A stretch of DNA of 11,513 bases from Hymenoscyphus infarciens (lineage: Eukaryota > Ascomycota > Leotiomycetes > Helotiales > Helotiaceae), in contig LLCB01000713.1 of NCBI GenBank assembly GCA_001414345.1, positions 1 to 11,513 of the forward strand, read 5' to 3'. The notes under the pieces are model-generated. The model saw only the letters and a list, made by a program, of their open reading frames with translations, was not told the DNA's origin and searched no databases. Numbering within the stretch: the stretch's first letter is position 1; each line of letters starts with the position of its first letter. Shown here piece after piece: positions 1-8,264 of this stretch. The position numbers and the translations under genes were made by a program.

Positions 1-1310
1 ATATTAATATACTTTATTCTTTTATAAAACTTAGGATTATTAGCTAGTTTCTAAGCTAATTTACTATTAGTTAGAAGAGTAGGTATAATAGTAGTACTAT
101 TAGTTATAAGTTTATTAAAGTAGTCTATTAAGTTATTTAAGTAAAGTACTTCTTTAACTACTTCTTTATAAGCTATATATTTAGCTTTATAGCTAGATAC
201 TTAGTATAGTAATAGTTTTCTATAATATAGTATTCTAGCTAATAATATAGTTATTTATATATATAATATAGCTACTAGTGCTTTTTTAACCTATAATATA
301 ACCTTCTTAATCTATATTAGTAAAGACTTTTAAGTCTAGTCTATTATCTATAGTATTATAGTATAGCTTTAGAGTAGGCTTATAATTTAGATATTTCTAT
401 ATTCTTTCTAAAGCTCTAAAGTAAGCTATACTAGGATTAGATATAAATCGAGTATATCTATTAACTACAAAGATAATATTAAGCCTAGTTTTAGTACTAA
501 GGTATATTAAAGACCTTACTTCTTATTAATAAGTAGTAATATCGTCTTTAGTAGCTTAGTCTTCGTTTTTATCTAAGTATAAGCCTAGTTTTATAAGTAT
601 AAATATAAGAGTTAGTTTATCTTTATTAAATTTAGTCTTAATATTAGCTAGATATTTATTTTAATTTATAGTAAGTGTTTAATTACTAATATTATACTTT
701 ATTTCTATTCTTAAAAACTAGTTTATAAGGCTTAAATACTATATTTTTAAGACCTTACTTATATTAGATATAATATTATCTATAGAGTTAGAGATAGTAG
801 TAGTAAGAACCTATTTAGCTTATCTAGTATTTAATAAAGAGTTAAAGGTATCTATACTAGTATTAGTATTAGAGTTTATAAAGTTTTTATTTTTAGTATT
901 ATTTACCTTAAAGTTTAGATTATCTAAGCTAATATTATTCTCTCTATTATTAATAACTTAAGTATTATTATAATTAAGGTTAGTAAATATAATATTAATA
1001 TTTATATCTCTTTTATCTTAAAATAAGCTCTTTTCTTCTCTTTCTTTATTAAGACTAGCTCTAAGTATACCCTTTTTAAATATAAAACTTTTAGATACTT
1101 TTTATAGATTAAGATAGTAATACTTATTTATAAAGTATATAGCTTACTTATAATAAGTATAGTATTTCTTTTTTCTAATTTTATAAAGCTTCTTTCCTTT
1201 ATAGTTCTTATAAGAAGTAGAGCTTATAAAAGCTTCTTCTTCTTTAGACTCTTATCTTTTAAACTTATTTATAAGATTAAAGAATAAGTTCTCTATAGTA
1301 TAGGTATTAA
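1..1310 (-). pseudogene. Ty1/copia retrotransposon remnant (Gag C-terminus fused to RT/RNase H), RIP-mutated, partial
   Basis: Read on the minus strand, one frame runs from about 1310 to about 200, broken only by TAA/TAG codons that fit former Gln or Trp. In order it shows: a basic Gag tail; a zinc-knuckle pattern (1120-1161); a polar linker; then C-terminal copia reverse transcriptase, with FLRIEIKYN near 725, SLIYLSTKTR near 500 (normally SLMY..TRPDI), and VNRYTRFISNPS near 450 (normally AVNRYARFMSNPS). RNase H follows, with FTNID*E near 310 (normally F.DADW) and KSTSSY near 270 (normally KSTSGY). After a one-base frame change near 200 come YKAKYIAYKEVVKE (137-195) and NPKFYKRIKYINI, the copia NP.FH.RTKHIDI motif, at the left edge. 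Protease (at most a trace), integrase and the RT palm with YVDD are missing, so it is internally deleted. It is cut at its Gag side by element B1 and is not functional. The family assignment is firm; the exact clade is not. Confidence 0.9.
1120..1161 (-). other. RIP-destroyed Gag zinc knuckle (CX2CX4HX4C spacing)
   Basis: In the copia Gag remnant the frame reads Y-T-Y-Y-K-*-A-I-Y-F-I-N-K-Y. The spacing is exactly that of the retroelement zinc knuckle C-X2-C-X4-H-X4-C, but all three Cys and the His are now Tyr codons. TGY to TAY and CAY to TAY are each a single RIP-type transition (TpG to TpA, CpA to TpA). The stop between the second and third ligand fits former Gln. In the living element this knuckle would bind RNA during particle assembly. 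Confidence 0.75.
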
Positions 1311-1374
1311 TATATATATACTTACTTACTTTTACTTAAACCTAGTTTAAATTAGTATTAAATTAATTTTAATA

Positions 1375-1740
1375 AGTTTAGAATAGGTTCTAAATAGGTT
1401 CTAAATAGGTTTAGAATAGGTTTAGAATAGGTTCTAAATAGGTTTTAAACCTCTCTAAATAGGTTTAGAACCTATTTTAAATTATTAAAACGTTTAGAGC
1501 TATAGCTAGACTATAGTTTAGAAAAGTTCTAAACCTATTTAGAACTTATTTAAAACCTATTAAAACTTATTTAGAACTTATTTAAAACCTATTCAAAACC
1601 TATTTAAAACTTATTTAAAGAGGTTCTAAACCTATTCTAAATTATAAAAATGTTTAAAGCTATTACTAGACTATAGTTCAAAGAGGTTCCAAACCTATTT
1701 AAAGAAGTTCTAAACCTATTCTAAACCTCTTCTAAGTAGT
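1375..1740 (+). repeat. 11-bp minisatellite, left arm of B1
   Basis: Tandem, partly degenerate copies of an 11-bp word (AATAGGTTCTA / AATAGGTTTAG and its complement GAACCTATTTA). Strand polarity flips inside the array: GAATAGG-type copies lie at 1375-1450 and ACCTATT-type copies dominate 1530-1735, so the array can fold back on itself. Two short AT-rich interruptions near 1485-1510 and 1640-1670 read alike (attattaaaacgtttagagctatagctagactatag and its variant). The homologous array in B2 is at 8265-8610. Confidence 0.8.
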
Positions 1741-2145
1741 TCTAAGTAGCTTAAGCTATTCTATTATAACTAATATTAGCTTTAATATATACTAGCTATA
1801 TCTTAGTAGTATATTAATACCTAAAAAGTACTTAGAAGAAAAAATAAAAAGTCTAAAAAGAGTATTTTTTTTTTAAAAGTAATTTAAATAACTTTTTATA
1901 TATTAACTTTAATTAGTAATTATATATTAATAATCTTTAGAATTAGAGCTATAAGTACTTAGTATATAAAATATAAAAGTTATATAACTAAAGTAGGTTA
2001 CCTAGTAGAGCGTAGCTTTTATACTAGAGTTACTCTTACTAAACATAGTATACTATATATAACTAGCTAAGTAACTATTAAGACCTAGTATATAAGCTAC
2101 TTCTACTTTTAACTTTAACTTTAACTTTAACTTTAATACTAAACT

Positions 2146-2180
<35 letters not shown>

Positions 2181-2205
2181 TATCTCTTACTATTATATCT
2201 TATAT

Positions 2206-3748
2206 ACTCTCTACTAGGGTTTTAAGCTAGTATTAACTTAGACTTAATACCGGTTTAATACCGGTTTAAGATATTAGTTATCTCTTAAAGTAGCTCTAAT
2301 ACGTTTTATAAAACGATTTAAAGTAAGAAACTGATTTATAAAATAATTTAAGATAATTTAAGCTGATTTATAAAACGATTTAAAGTAAGAAACCGATTTA
2401 TAAAACGATTTAAAGTAATTTAAGCTAATTTATAAAATAATTTAAAGTAAGAAACTGATTTATAAAATAATTTAAAATTATAAACTAACTTATAATCTAG
2501 CTCTTAACCTAGTTTAAAAAATATATCTAAAATAAAGTACTTAGAAGAAAAAATAAAAAGTCTAGAAAGAGTGTTTTTTTTTTAAAGGTAATTTAAGTTA
2601 GTAAGTATATATTAATAATCTTTAAATTTAAGGCTACTAGTATATAGGTTTTAGAAAGTTACGTAACTAAAGTAGGTTACTTAGTAGAGCGTAGCTTTTA
2701 TACTAGAGTCGCTCTTACTAAACATAGTATACTACGTATAACTAGCTACGTAACTACTAAGACCTAGTATATAGGCTACCTCTATCTTCGACTTCGACTT
2801 CGACTTTAATACTTCGACTTTAACTATAATAATAATAACGACGACGATAACTATCTATTAATATTACTATTCTATTATATTCCTTACTTAATATTAGGCT
2901 ACTAGTTAGTATTATAATTAATATTATATTCGTCGTATTCGCTACTCTAGTTAATTCTATATTATTAAATAATAATAATATACTCTTTCCTTTTTAATAA
3001 TTTAGGTATATTTTATAGTTAGACTTTTAATAGAGTAAATAAGAAGCCTTAAATTAGTTACTTAGCGAATTAGAAGCATTGGATTTATTATCTATATTAT
3101 TACTATTACTATTACTATTGCTTTTATAGTATATATTATTTCTACTCTTACTTTTTAAACTAACGTATATACTTTATAGTTTCTAACCGACTAATTAACT
3201 AATCTAACTAATTAAATCGAGGTATATATATAGAGATAACGTTATTTAAGTTAGTAGAATATTTAGTAGAATAATTAGTAGAATTAGTAGAATTAATAGA
3301 AGTAAGACTTAGACTTAGGTATTTAATAAACTAGAGTATATTATATAAGAGTAGTATAGCTATATAATATATACTTAATTATGTGATTTTAGTTTTTTAA
3401 AATATATAGTAATTTTAAATAGTTTTTAGTACTAATTTAAGGCTACTCTAATACTAAGTTACTACTAGTTTAAGGTAAGTTTAGAATTAAGTTAAACTAG
3501 TGTCTAATACTAACTTAACTTACCTAACCTAGTTTATAACCTAGTTTAACTTACTAAAATAAGTTAGGTTTTACTACTATGAATTATCTTAAGTTAGTTT
3601 TAAAATATATTAAACCTAGTTCTTAAATTATTTTAAACTACTTTAATCTAGTTTATAAACTAGCTTAAACACGCTTCTAGAATTAGTCTAAATTACCTTT
3701 AAACCTAATTTAACTCTAACTTAAAACCCTCGCGGGTTAGTAGTAAAG
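2206..3748 (+). mobile_element. Element A, copy 1, inserted into B1
   Basis: About 1.54 kb. The left end is CTCTACTAGGGTTTTAAGCTAG and the right end is CTTAAAACCCTCGCGGGTTAGTAGTAAAG. These ends are imperfect inverted repeats sharing GGGTTTTAAG(C/T)TAG and CTACTA. Internal order: a ~30-bp minisatellite (2295-2480); the core shared with B (about 2535-3395), containing the A-tract/T-tract AGAAGAAAAAATAAAAAGTC near 2541, the segment from GTAGAGCGTAGC, TAA-triplet repeats and an ACTAACTAA-rich tract; then an A-specific right arm (3400-3748). B1 sequence resumes immediately afterwards. Possible duplicated target TTATAT flanks it (2199-2205 and about 3750-3756), but in such AT-rich DNA this is weak. 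No coding capacity is evident. Confidence 0.75.
2295..2480 (+). repeat. ~30-bp minisatellite, left arm of A1
   Basis: Repeats built on ATTTATAAAACGATTTAAAG, followed by either TAAGAAACYG or TAATTTAAGCT, giving periods of about 30-31 bp. Many copies show CG to TA conversion (AAAACGATTT to AAAATAATTT), so mutated and less mutated units alternate. The corresponding arrays lie at the same place in A2 and A3. Confidence 0.75.
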
Positions 3749-4200
3749 ATTATATTTATTACTTAGTATTAAACTACTTATTAATATTATAATCTATATT
3801 ATCTTTATTATATTCGCTACTCTAGTTAATTCTATATTATTAAATAATATTCGCTAGTATAAGTATATTTAATAGTTATACTTCTAATAAAGCGAATTAG
3901 AAGCCTTAGATTTATTATCTACGTTATTACTATTACTCTTATATATAGTATATACTATTTCTACTCTTACTTCTTAAACTAATATATATACTTTATAGTT
4001 TCTAACTAACTAACTAACTAATTAAACTAATTATATTAAAGTATATATATAAAGATAATATTATTTAAGTTAGTAGAATATTTAATAAATTATTTAGTAA
4101 AATAATTAGTAGAATTAGTAGAATTAGAACTTAGGTATTTAGGCATATTATATAAGAGTAGTATAGCTATATAGTATACGCCTAATTATATAATTTTAAA
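3749..4200 (+). repeat. Second half of the shared core, belonging to B1
   Basis: This picks up the core sequence (ATTATATTTATTACTTAGTATT) exactly where B1 was interrupted by A1. It matches 9580-10105 in A3, 5345-5853 in A2 and the reverse complement of 7296-7825 in B2. It contains five copies of CTAA at 4002-4021 and the AGTAGAATTAGTAGAATTAG repeats near 4100. Its right side ends in the B-type continuation (AATTTTAAATTTAA near 4193), not the A-type, which shows it belongs to B1 and not to a separate truncated A. Confidence 0.7.
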
Positions 4201-4256
4201 TTTAACTCCTTTTTTAAGCTCTTTTTCTAGCTCTTTTATTCTTAAGTCTTTTTTAA

Positions 4257-4418
4257 TACTAGCTTAAAACTAGCTTAAAACTAGTTCTAAGCTAGTTCTA
4301 AACTAGTTTTAAACTAGTTCTAAACTAGTTCTAAACTGCTCTAAAATATAATCTAACTTTAGTTTAATTTTAATTTAAATTAGAGTTAAATTAGAGTTAA
4401 ATTAGAGTTAAATTAAAG
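4257..4418 (+). repeat. Two 11-bp minisatellites, right arm of B1
   Basis: The first array (about 4257-4335) repeats ACTAGTTCTAA / ACTAGCTTAAA, whose centre AACTAGTT is a palindrome. The second (about 4375-4418) repeats AGAGTTAAATT. B2 carries the same two arrays in inverted order with less mutation (6940-7225 and 6842-6895), where the second reads as the complement of CTCTGGTTCGA. The comparison shows directly that CC, CG and CA in the ancestor became TT, TA and TA here. Confidence 0.8.
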
Positions 4419-4461
4419 TTAAGTAAATAGTAGTTTAGTAGTATAGTATTATTTTATAAAG

Positions 4462-4617
4462 ATTAAGTTATATTAGATATAATATTCTTTATTAGTATAT
4501 AATAAATACTTATACTAGTATTTAATTATACTAATATAGTATAATATCTTTAATATCTCTAGATTAATAATATATAACCTAGATAAATAGTACCTAATAT
4601 AGATTACTACTTATATA
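4462..4617. other. AT-rich spacer, no gene
   Basis: Sequence between the right end of B1 and the left end of A2. I see no open frame and no similarity to the other spacers. It holds one imperfect inverted repeat, with arms TTATACTAGTATT (4510-4522) and AATATAGTATAA (4533-4544). Confidence 0.5.
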
Positions 4618-4704
4618 CCCTCTACTAGGGTTTTAAGCTAGTATTAACTTAGATTTAATACTAGTTTAATACTAGTTTAAGATATTAGTTATTTTTTAAA
4701 GTAG

Positions 4705-4925
4705 CTTTAATATGTTTTATAAAACGATTTAAAGTAATTTAAGCTATTTTATAAAATAATTTAAAGTAAGAAACTAATTTATAAAATAATTTAAGATAAT
4801 TTAACTTAATTTATAAAATAATTTCAAGTAAGAAACTAATTTATAAAACAATTTAAAGGAATTTAAGCTAATTTATAAAACGATTTAAAGTAAGAAACTA
4901 ATTTATAAAACGATTTAAAATTAGA
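4705..4925 (+). repeat. ~30-bp minisatellite, left arm of A2
   Basis: Same unit as in A1 (ATTTATAAAACGATTTAAAG with alternating TAAGAAACTA and TAATTTAAGCT spacers). Some units retain CGATT while others read TAATT or CAATT. Confidence 0.72.
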
Positions 4926-5643
4926 AACTAACTTATAATCTAGCTCTTAACTTAGTTTAAAAAATATGTCTAAAATAAAGTACTTAGAAGAAAAAATAAA
5001 AAGTCTAGAGAGAGTGTTTTTTTTTTTGAAAGCGATTTAAGTAGCTTTTTATATATAAACCTTAAATAATTTTTATATTCTAGTAGTTTTTAAATTTAAG
5101 GCTATTAGTGTATAAGTTTTAGTATATTACGTAACTAAAGTAGGTTATATAATAGAGCGTGGCTTTTATACTAGAGTCGCTCTTACTAAATATAGTATAC
5201 TATATATAACTAGCTATATAACTGCTAAGACCTAGTATATAGACTACTCTTACCTTTAACTTTAACTTTAATACTTTAATACTTTAATATCTTCGACTTT
5301 AATACTTTACTTTAATAATAATAATAATAATAATAATTATCTATTACTATTATATTATATTCTTTACTTAATATTAGTATTAGGCTACTTATTAGTATTA
5401 TAATCTAGGTTATATTTGTTATATTTGCTACTCTAGTTAATTCTATATTATTAAATAATATTAGCTAGTATAGGTATATTTTATAGTTAAACTTTTAGTA
5501 AAGTAAATAAGAAGTCTTAAATTAGTTACCTAGTAAATTAGAAGTATTAGATTTATTACTAAGTATCTATATTATTACTATTACTATTAGTATATATTAT
5601 TTCTACTCTTACTTCTTAAACTAATATATATACTTTATAGTTT

Positions 5644-5687
<44 letters not shown>
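5644..5687 (+). repeat. (CTAA)11 microsatellite in the core of A2
   Basis: Eleven perfect copies of CTAA. The same site has ten copies in A3 (9864-9903), five in B1 (4002-4021), a broken tract in A1 (near 3185-3210), and a TTAG tract with TTGG and TCAG variants in B2 (about 7482-7517, opposite orientation). The tract is ancestral to the core and variable in length. Confidence 0.85.
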
Positions 5688-6214
5688 TCTAACTAATTAA
5701 ATTAAGGTATATATATAAGAATAACGTTATTTAGGTTAGTAGAATATTTAGTAGAATAATCGGTAGAATTAGTAGAATTAGTAGAAGTAGGACTTAGGTA
5801 TATTATATAAGAGTAGTATAGCTATGTAATATATATCTAATTATATGATTCTAGTCTTTTTTTATATATATTTACTAGTAATAAATAGTTTTTAGTACTA
5901 ATTTAAGGCTACTCTAATACTAAGTTACTACTAGTTTAAGGTAGGTTTAGAATTAAGTTAAACTAGCGTCTAATACTAACTTAACTTACCTAACCTAGTT
6001 TATAACCTAGTTTAACTTATAGAAACGAGTTAGGTTTTACTATTATAAATCATCTTAAGTTAGTTTTAAAGCATATTAAACCTAGTTCTTAAATTATTTT
6101 AAACTGCTTTAATCTATTTTATAAACTAGCTCGAATACGCTTCTAGAATCGGTTTAAATCACCTCTAAACCCGAATCAACCCCGACTTAAAACCCACGCG
6201 GGTTAGTAGTAAAG

Positions 6215-6366
6215 TAGTATTTAATAGACTAAATACTATTTAATAGACTAAATACTATTTAATAGACTAAATACTATCTAAGTATATAGATTAATATTAT
6301 CTAATAAACTAAATACTATTTAATAGACTAAATACTATCTAAGTATATAGATTAATACTATCTAAT
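6215..6366 (+). repeat. 20-bp tandem array
   Basis: Repeats of TTTAATAGACTAAATACTAT, with a longer ~60-bp period in the second half where CTAAGTATATAGATTAATAY is interposed. AGTATTTA and TAAATACT flank ATAGAC, so each unit can form a small hairpin. It lies directly against the right end of A2 and is absent beside A1 and A3, so it is a neighbour and not part of the element. There are no unique spacers of constant size, so it is not a CRISPR array. Confidence 0.8.
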
Positions 6367-6802
6367 AGATTAGTTATATTTATAGTTTTAGACTTAGAAC
6401 TATACTAGTATTAGACTAGAAGGCTAGCTATAGTCTATATATATATATAGAGTAGATAGCTTTTTAGTTTTTTATTTAAGTTAATTAATTCTTTTTTACT
6501 TTTTACTTCTTATATAATCTATTATTACTTTATAAACTATAACTAATCTAAAAGGTTATAAACATAGTATAGTTTATTTTTATATAACTTTGTTTTATAT
6601 AACCTAGTATTACTTTTATATTAGATACTCTCTTATATAATACGTTAATTACTTTTAATTTTATATTATTAAGAGTTTTTTATTTTTATTTTTTTAAGGT
6701 TTTCTTTTAAAAGATATTACTAATCTACTTACCTCTTATACTACGCTCTAGTAGATTACTAAGCGCTTATCTTAGTCTAATAGATTATAAGTAAAGAGTA
6801 TA
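6367..6802. other. AT-rich spacer without a gene; contains a 36-bp palindrome
   Basis: Nothing coding is recognisable here. The stretch is rich in T runs on the plus strand (near 6470-6510 and 6665-6715). At 6426-6461 it has AGCTAT, then the self-complementary TCTATATATATATATAGA, then ATAGCT, an almost perfect palindrome able to form a cruciform. TG and CA are slightly more frequent from about 6570 onward and rise sharply on entering B2. Confidence 0.5.
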
Positions 6803-6841
6803 CTTTATAAGATTACTACTGTACTGCTAAACTGCTATTTA

Positions 6842-6895
6842 CTCAACTCTGGTTCGACTCTGGTTCGACTCTGGTTCGACTCTGATTCAGCTCCG
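6842..6895 (+). repeat. 11-bp minisatellite (CTCTGGTTCGA)
   Basis: Four to five tandem copies of CTCTGGTTCGA, the last two with CTCTGATTCAG and CTCCGATTCAA variants. It is the unmutated counterpart of the AGAGTTAAATT array of B1 (4375-4418), read on the other strand. Confidence 0.88.
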
Positions 6896-6939
6896 ATTCA
6901 AATCAAGGTTAACCTAGGATCGGATTATGTTCCAAGCGG

Positions 6940-7225
6940 CTCAGAACTAGTTCGGAACTAGTTCGGAACTAGTTTAGAGCTAGTTTAGAGCTAGTTTAGA
7001 ACTAGTTTAGAACTAGTTTAGAACTAGTTCAGAACTAGTTTGGAACTAGCTCGGAACTAGTTTAGAACTAGAGCTAAATTAGTTTCTTTATCTATAACAC
7101 CTTAAACGAATCTGATTTAGAGTCGACTTTAGTTCTAAACTAGTTCAGAACTAGTTTAAAACTAGTTCGGAACTAGTTTAGAACTAGTAGAACTAGCTTA
7201 GAACTAGTTTTAAGCTAGTTTTAAG
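6940..7225 (+). repeat. 11-bp minisatellite (GAACTAGTTYR)
   Basis: More than fifteen copies of GAACTAGTTTA / GAACTAGTTCG. It is interrupted by a unique insert at about 7070-7130 (AGCTAAATTAGTTTCTTTATC and following), which is lacking in B1. The palindromic core AACTAGTT recurs every 11 bp. Confidence 0.88.
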
Positions 7226-7346
7226 CTAGTATTAAAAAAGACTTAAGAATAAAAGAGCTAGAAAAATAGCTTAAAAAAGGACTTAAATTTAAAATCACGT
7301 AAAAAGGTGTATATTACGTAGCTACTTAACACTACTCTTACGTAAT

Positions 7347-8039
7347 ATGCCTAAAGGCCTAGGTCCTGCTTCTACTAATTCTACCAATTCCACCGATTCT
7401 ACTGATTATTCTACTAAATGTTCTACTAACCTAAATAACGTCATCCCTATATATATGCCTCGATATAATTAGTTCAATCGGTTAGTTGGTTAGTTAGTTA
7501 GTTAGTTAGTCAGTTAGAAACTATAAGGCACGTACGTTAGTTTAGGAAGTAAGAGTAGAAATAGTACGTACTATAAAAGCGATAGCGACAGCGATAGCGA
7601 TAGTAATAACGTAGATAATAAATCTAATACTTCTGATTTACTAGGTGACTAATTTAGGGCTTCTTATTCACTCTACTAAAAGTCTAACTATAAAATGTAG
7701 CTAATGTTATTCAACAACGTAGAATTAACTAGGGTAGTAAATATAATGAAGACGACGTAGATTATAAGGCCGATAAGCAGCCTAATACTAAGTAACAAAT
7801 ATAATACGATAGTAATAGAGAGCTATTATCGTCGTCGTTGTCGTCGAAGTGTCGATATCGAAGTATCGAAGTCAAAGTCGAAGTCGAAGTCGAAGGTAGG
7901 GGTAGCCCGTACGCTAAGTCTTAGCAGTTATATAGCTAGTTATATATAGTATACCGTGTTCGGTAAGAGCAACCCTAATACGAAAGCTACGCCCCACCAT
8001 ATAACCTACTTTAGTTACGTAACTTTATTTTTCATATAA
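7347..8039 (+). other. Possible decayed reading frame in the element core (weak)
   Basis: From ATG at 7347 to TAA at 8037 one frame of 230 codons contains ten internal stops, all TAG or TAA (each could derive from CAG, CAA or TGG). It would encode a Ser/Thr/Asn-rich start (MPKGLGPASTNSTNS), a TTAG-derived low-complexity stretch, SDSDSDSNNVDNKSN, then a basic part with KSKSKSK. In A3 (minus strand, ATG at 10047-10049) the first half stays in the same frame, including PASTNS, STKCSTNLNN and NNVDNKSNTSDLLG, despite length changes. After about codon 115 the copies shift frame relative to each other, and in A1 and A2 indels break it earlier. I recognise no domain. TGA is rare everywhere in this window, so its absence is not evidence. 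It could be chance. Confidence 0.2.
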
Positions 8040-8264
8040 TTATAGCCCTAATTCTAAGGATTATTAATATATACTTACTAATTAAAGTTAATATATAAAA
8101 AGTTACTTAAATCACCTTTAAAAAAAAAAATACTCTCTTTAGACTTTTTATTTTTTCTTCTAAGTACTTTTTAGGTATTAATATACTACTAAGATATAGC
8201 TAGTATATACTAAAGCTAATATTAGTTATAATAGAATAGCTTAAGCTACTTAGAACTACTTAGA

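Larger units (their letters stand above)
1309..4461 (+). mobile_element. Element B, copy 1 (split by element A1)
   Basis: This is a non-coding repeat element in two pieces, 1309-2205 and about 3749-4461, that together align end to end with B2 (the reverse complement of 6803-8673). Order: left end with TTTACTTAAACC near 1330 (TTTACTCAAACC in B2); an 11-bp repeat array (1375-1740); a linker; the core shared with A elements, which starts AAGTACTTAGAAG near 1827; then, after the A1 insertion, the rest of the core from about 3749 to 4200; and finally two right-hand 11-bp arrays (4257-4418) ending near GTAAATAGTAG. It is heavily RIP-mutated relative to B2: for example the right arrays read AGAGTTAAATT where B2 has AGAGTCGAACC. 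The left end abuts and truncates the copia remnant. No transposase is visible, so I treat it as a non-autonomous TIR-type element; that class is an inference. Confidence 0.75.
4618..6214 (+). mobile_element. Element A, copy 2
   Basis: About 1.6 kb, complete at both ends. The left end is CCTCTACTAGGGTTTTAAGCTAG; the right end is CTTAAAACCCACGCGGGTTAGTAGTAAAG. Internal order matches A1: ~30-bp minisatellite (4705-4925); shared core (about 4978-5855); A-specific right arm (about 5860-6214). The right arm kept more C and G than in A1 (AAACCCGAATCAACCCCGAC near 6168, where A1 has AAACCTAATTTAACTCTAAC), so it is less mutated at its right end. The outer ~100 bp of the two ends resemble each other as inverted repeats well beyond the terminal 15 bp (TTTATAAAA..GATT..AAG in both), so the TIRs may be long and degenerate. 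Flanks are TTATATA on the left and TAGTATT on the right; no clear target duplication. Confidence 0.78.

Noticed and set aside
770..830. Copia protease active site (VLTTTISNS compared with LDTGAS)
   Set aside because: The Asp and Gly differ by changes RIP does not make, so the likeness may be accidental. I do not claim a protease domain.
1040..1310. A separate small gene on the minus strand encoding a Lys/Glu-rich protein
   Set aside because: It is in frame with, and directly upstream of, the zinc-knuckle pattern, so it is the C-terminal part of copia Gag.
1827..1875. RNA polymerase III gene or SINE, from the A-rich tract and the long T run in the core
   Set aside because: I found no A-box/B-box pair or tRNA-like fold, and the T run is internal to a longer repeat.
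5644..5687. Telomeric repeat (TTAGGG-like)
   Set aside because: The unit is TTAG/CTAA without the GGG, and it sits inside every copy of a transposable element core.
6215..6366. CRISPR-like array
   Set aside because: The spacing between repeats is zero or itself repetitive, with no unique spacers and no cas-like genes. The context is eukaryotic RIP-mutated DNA.
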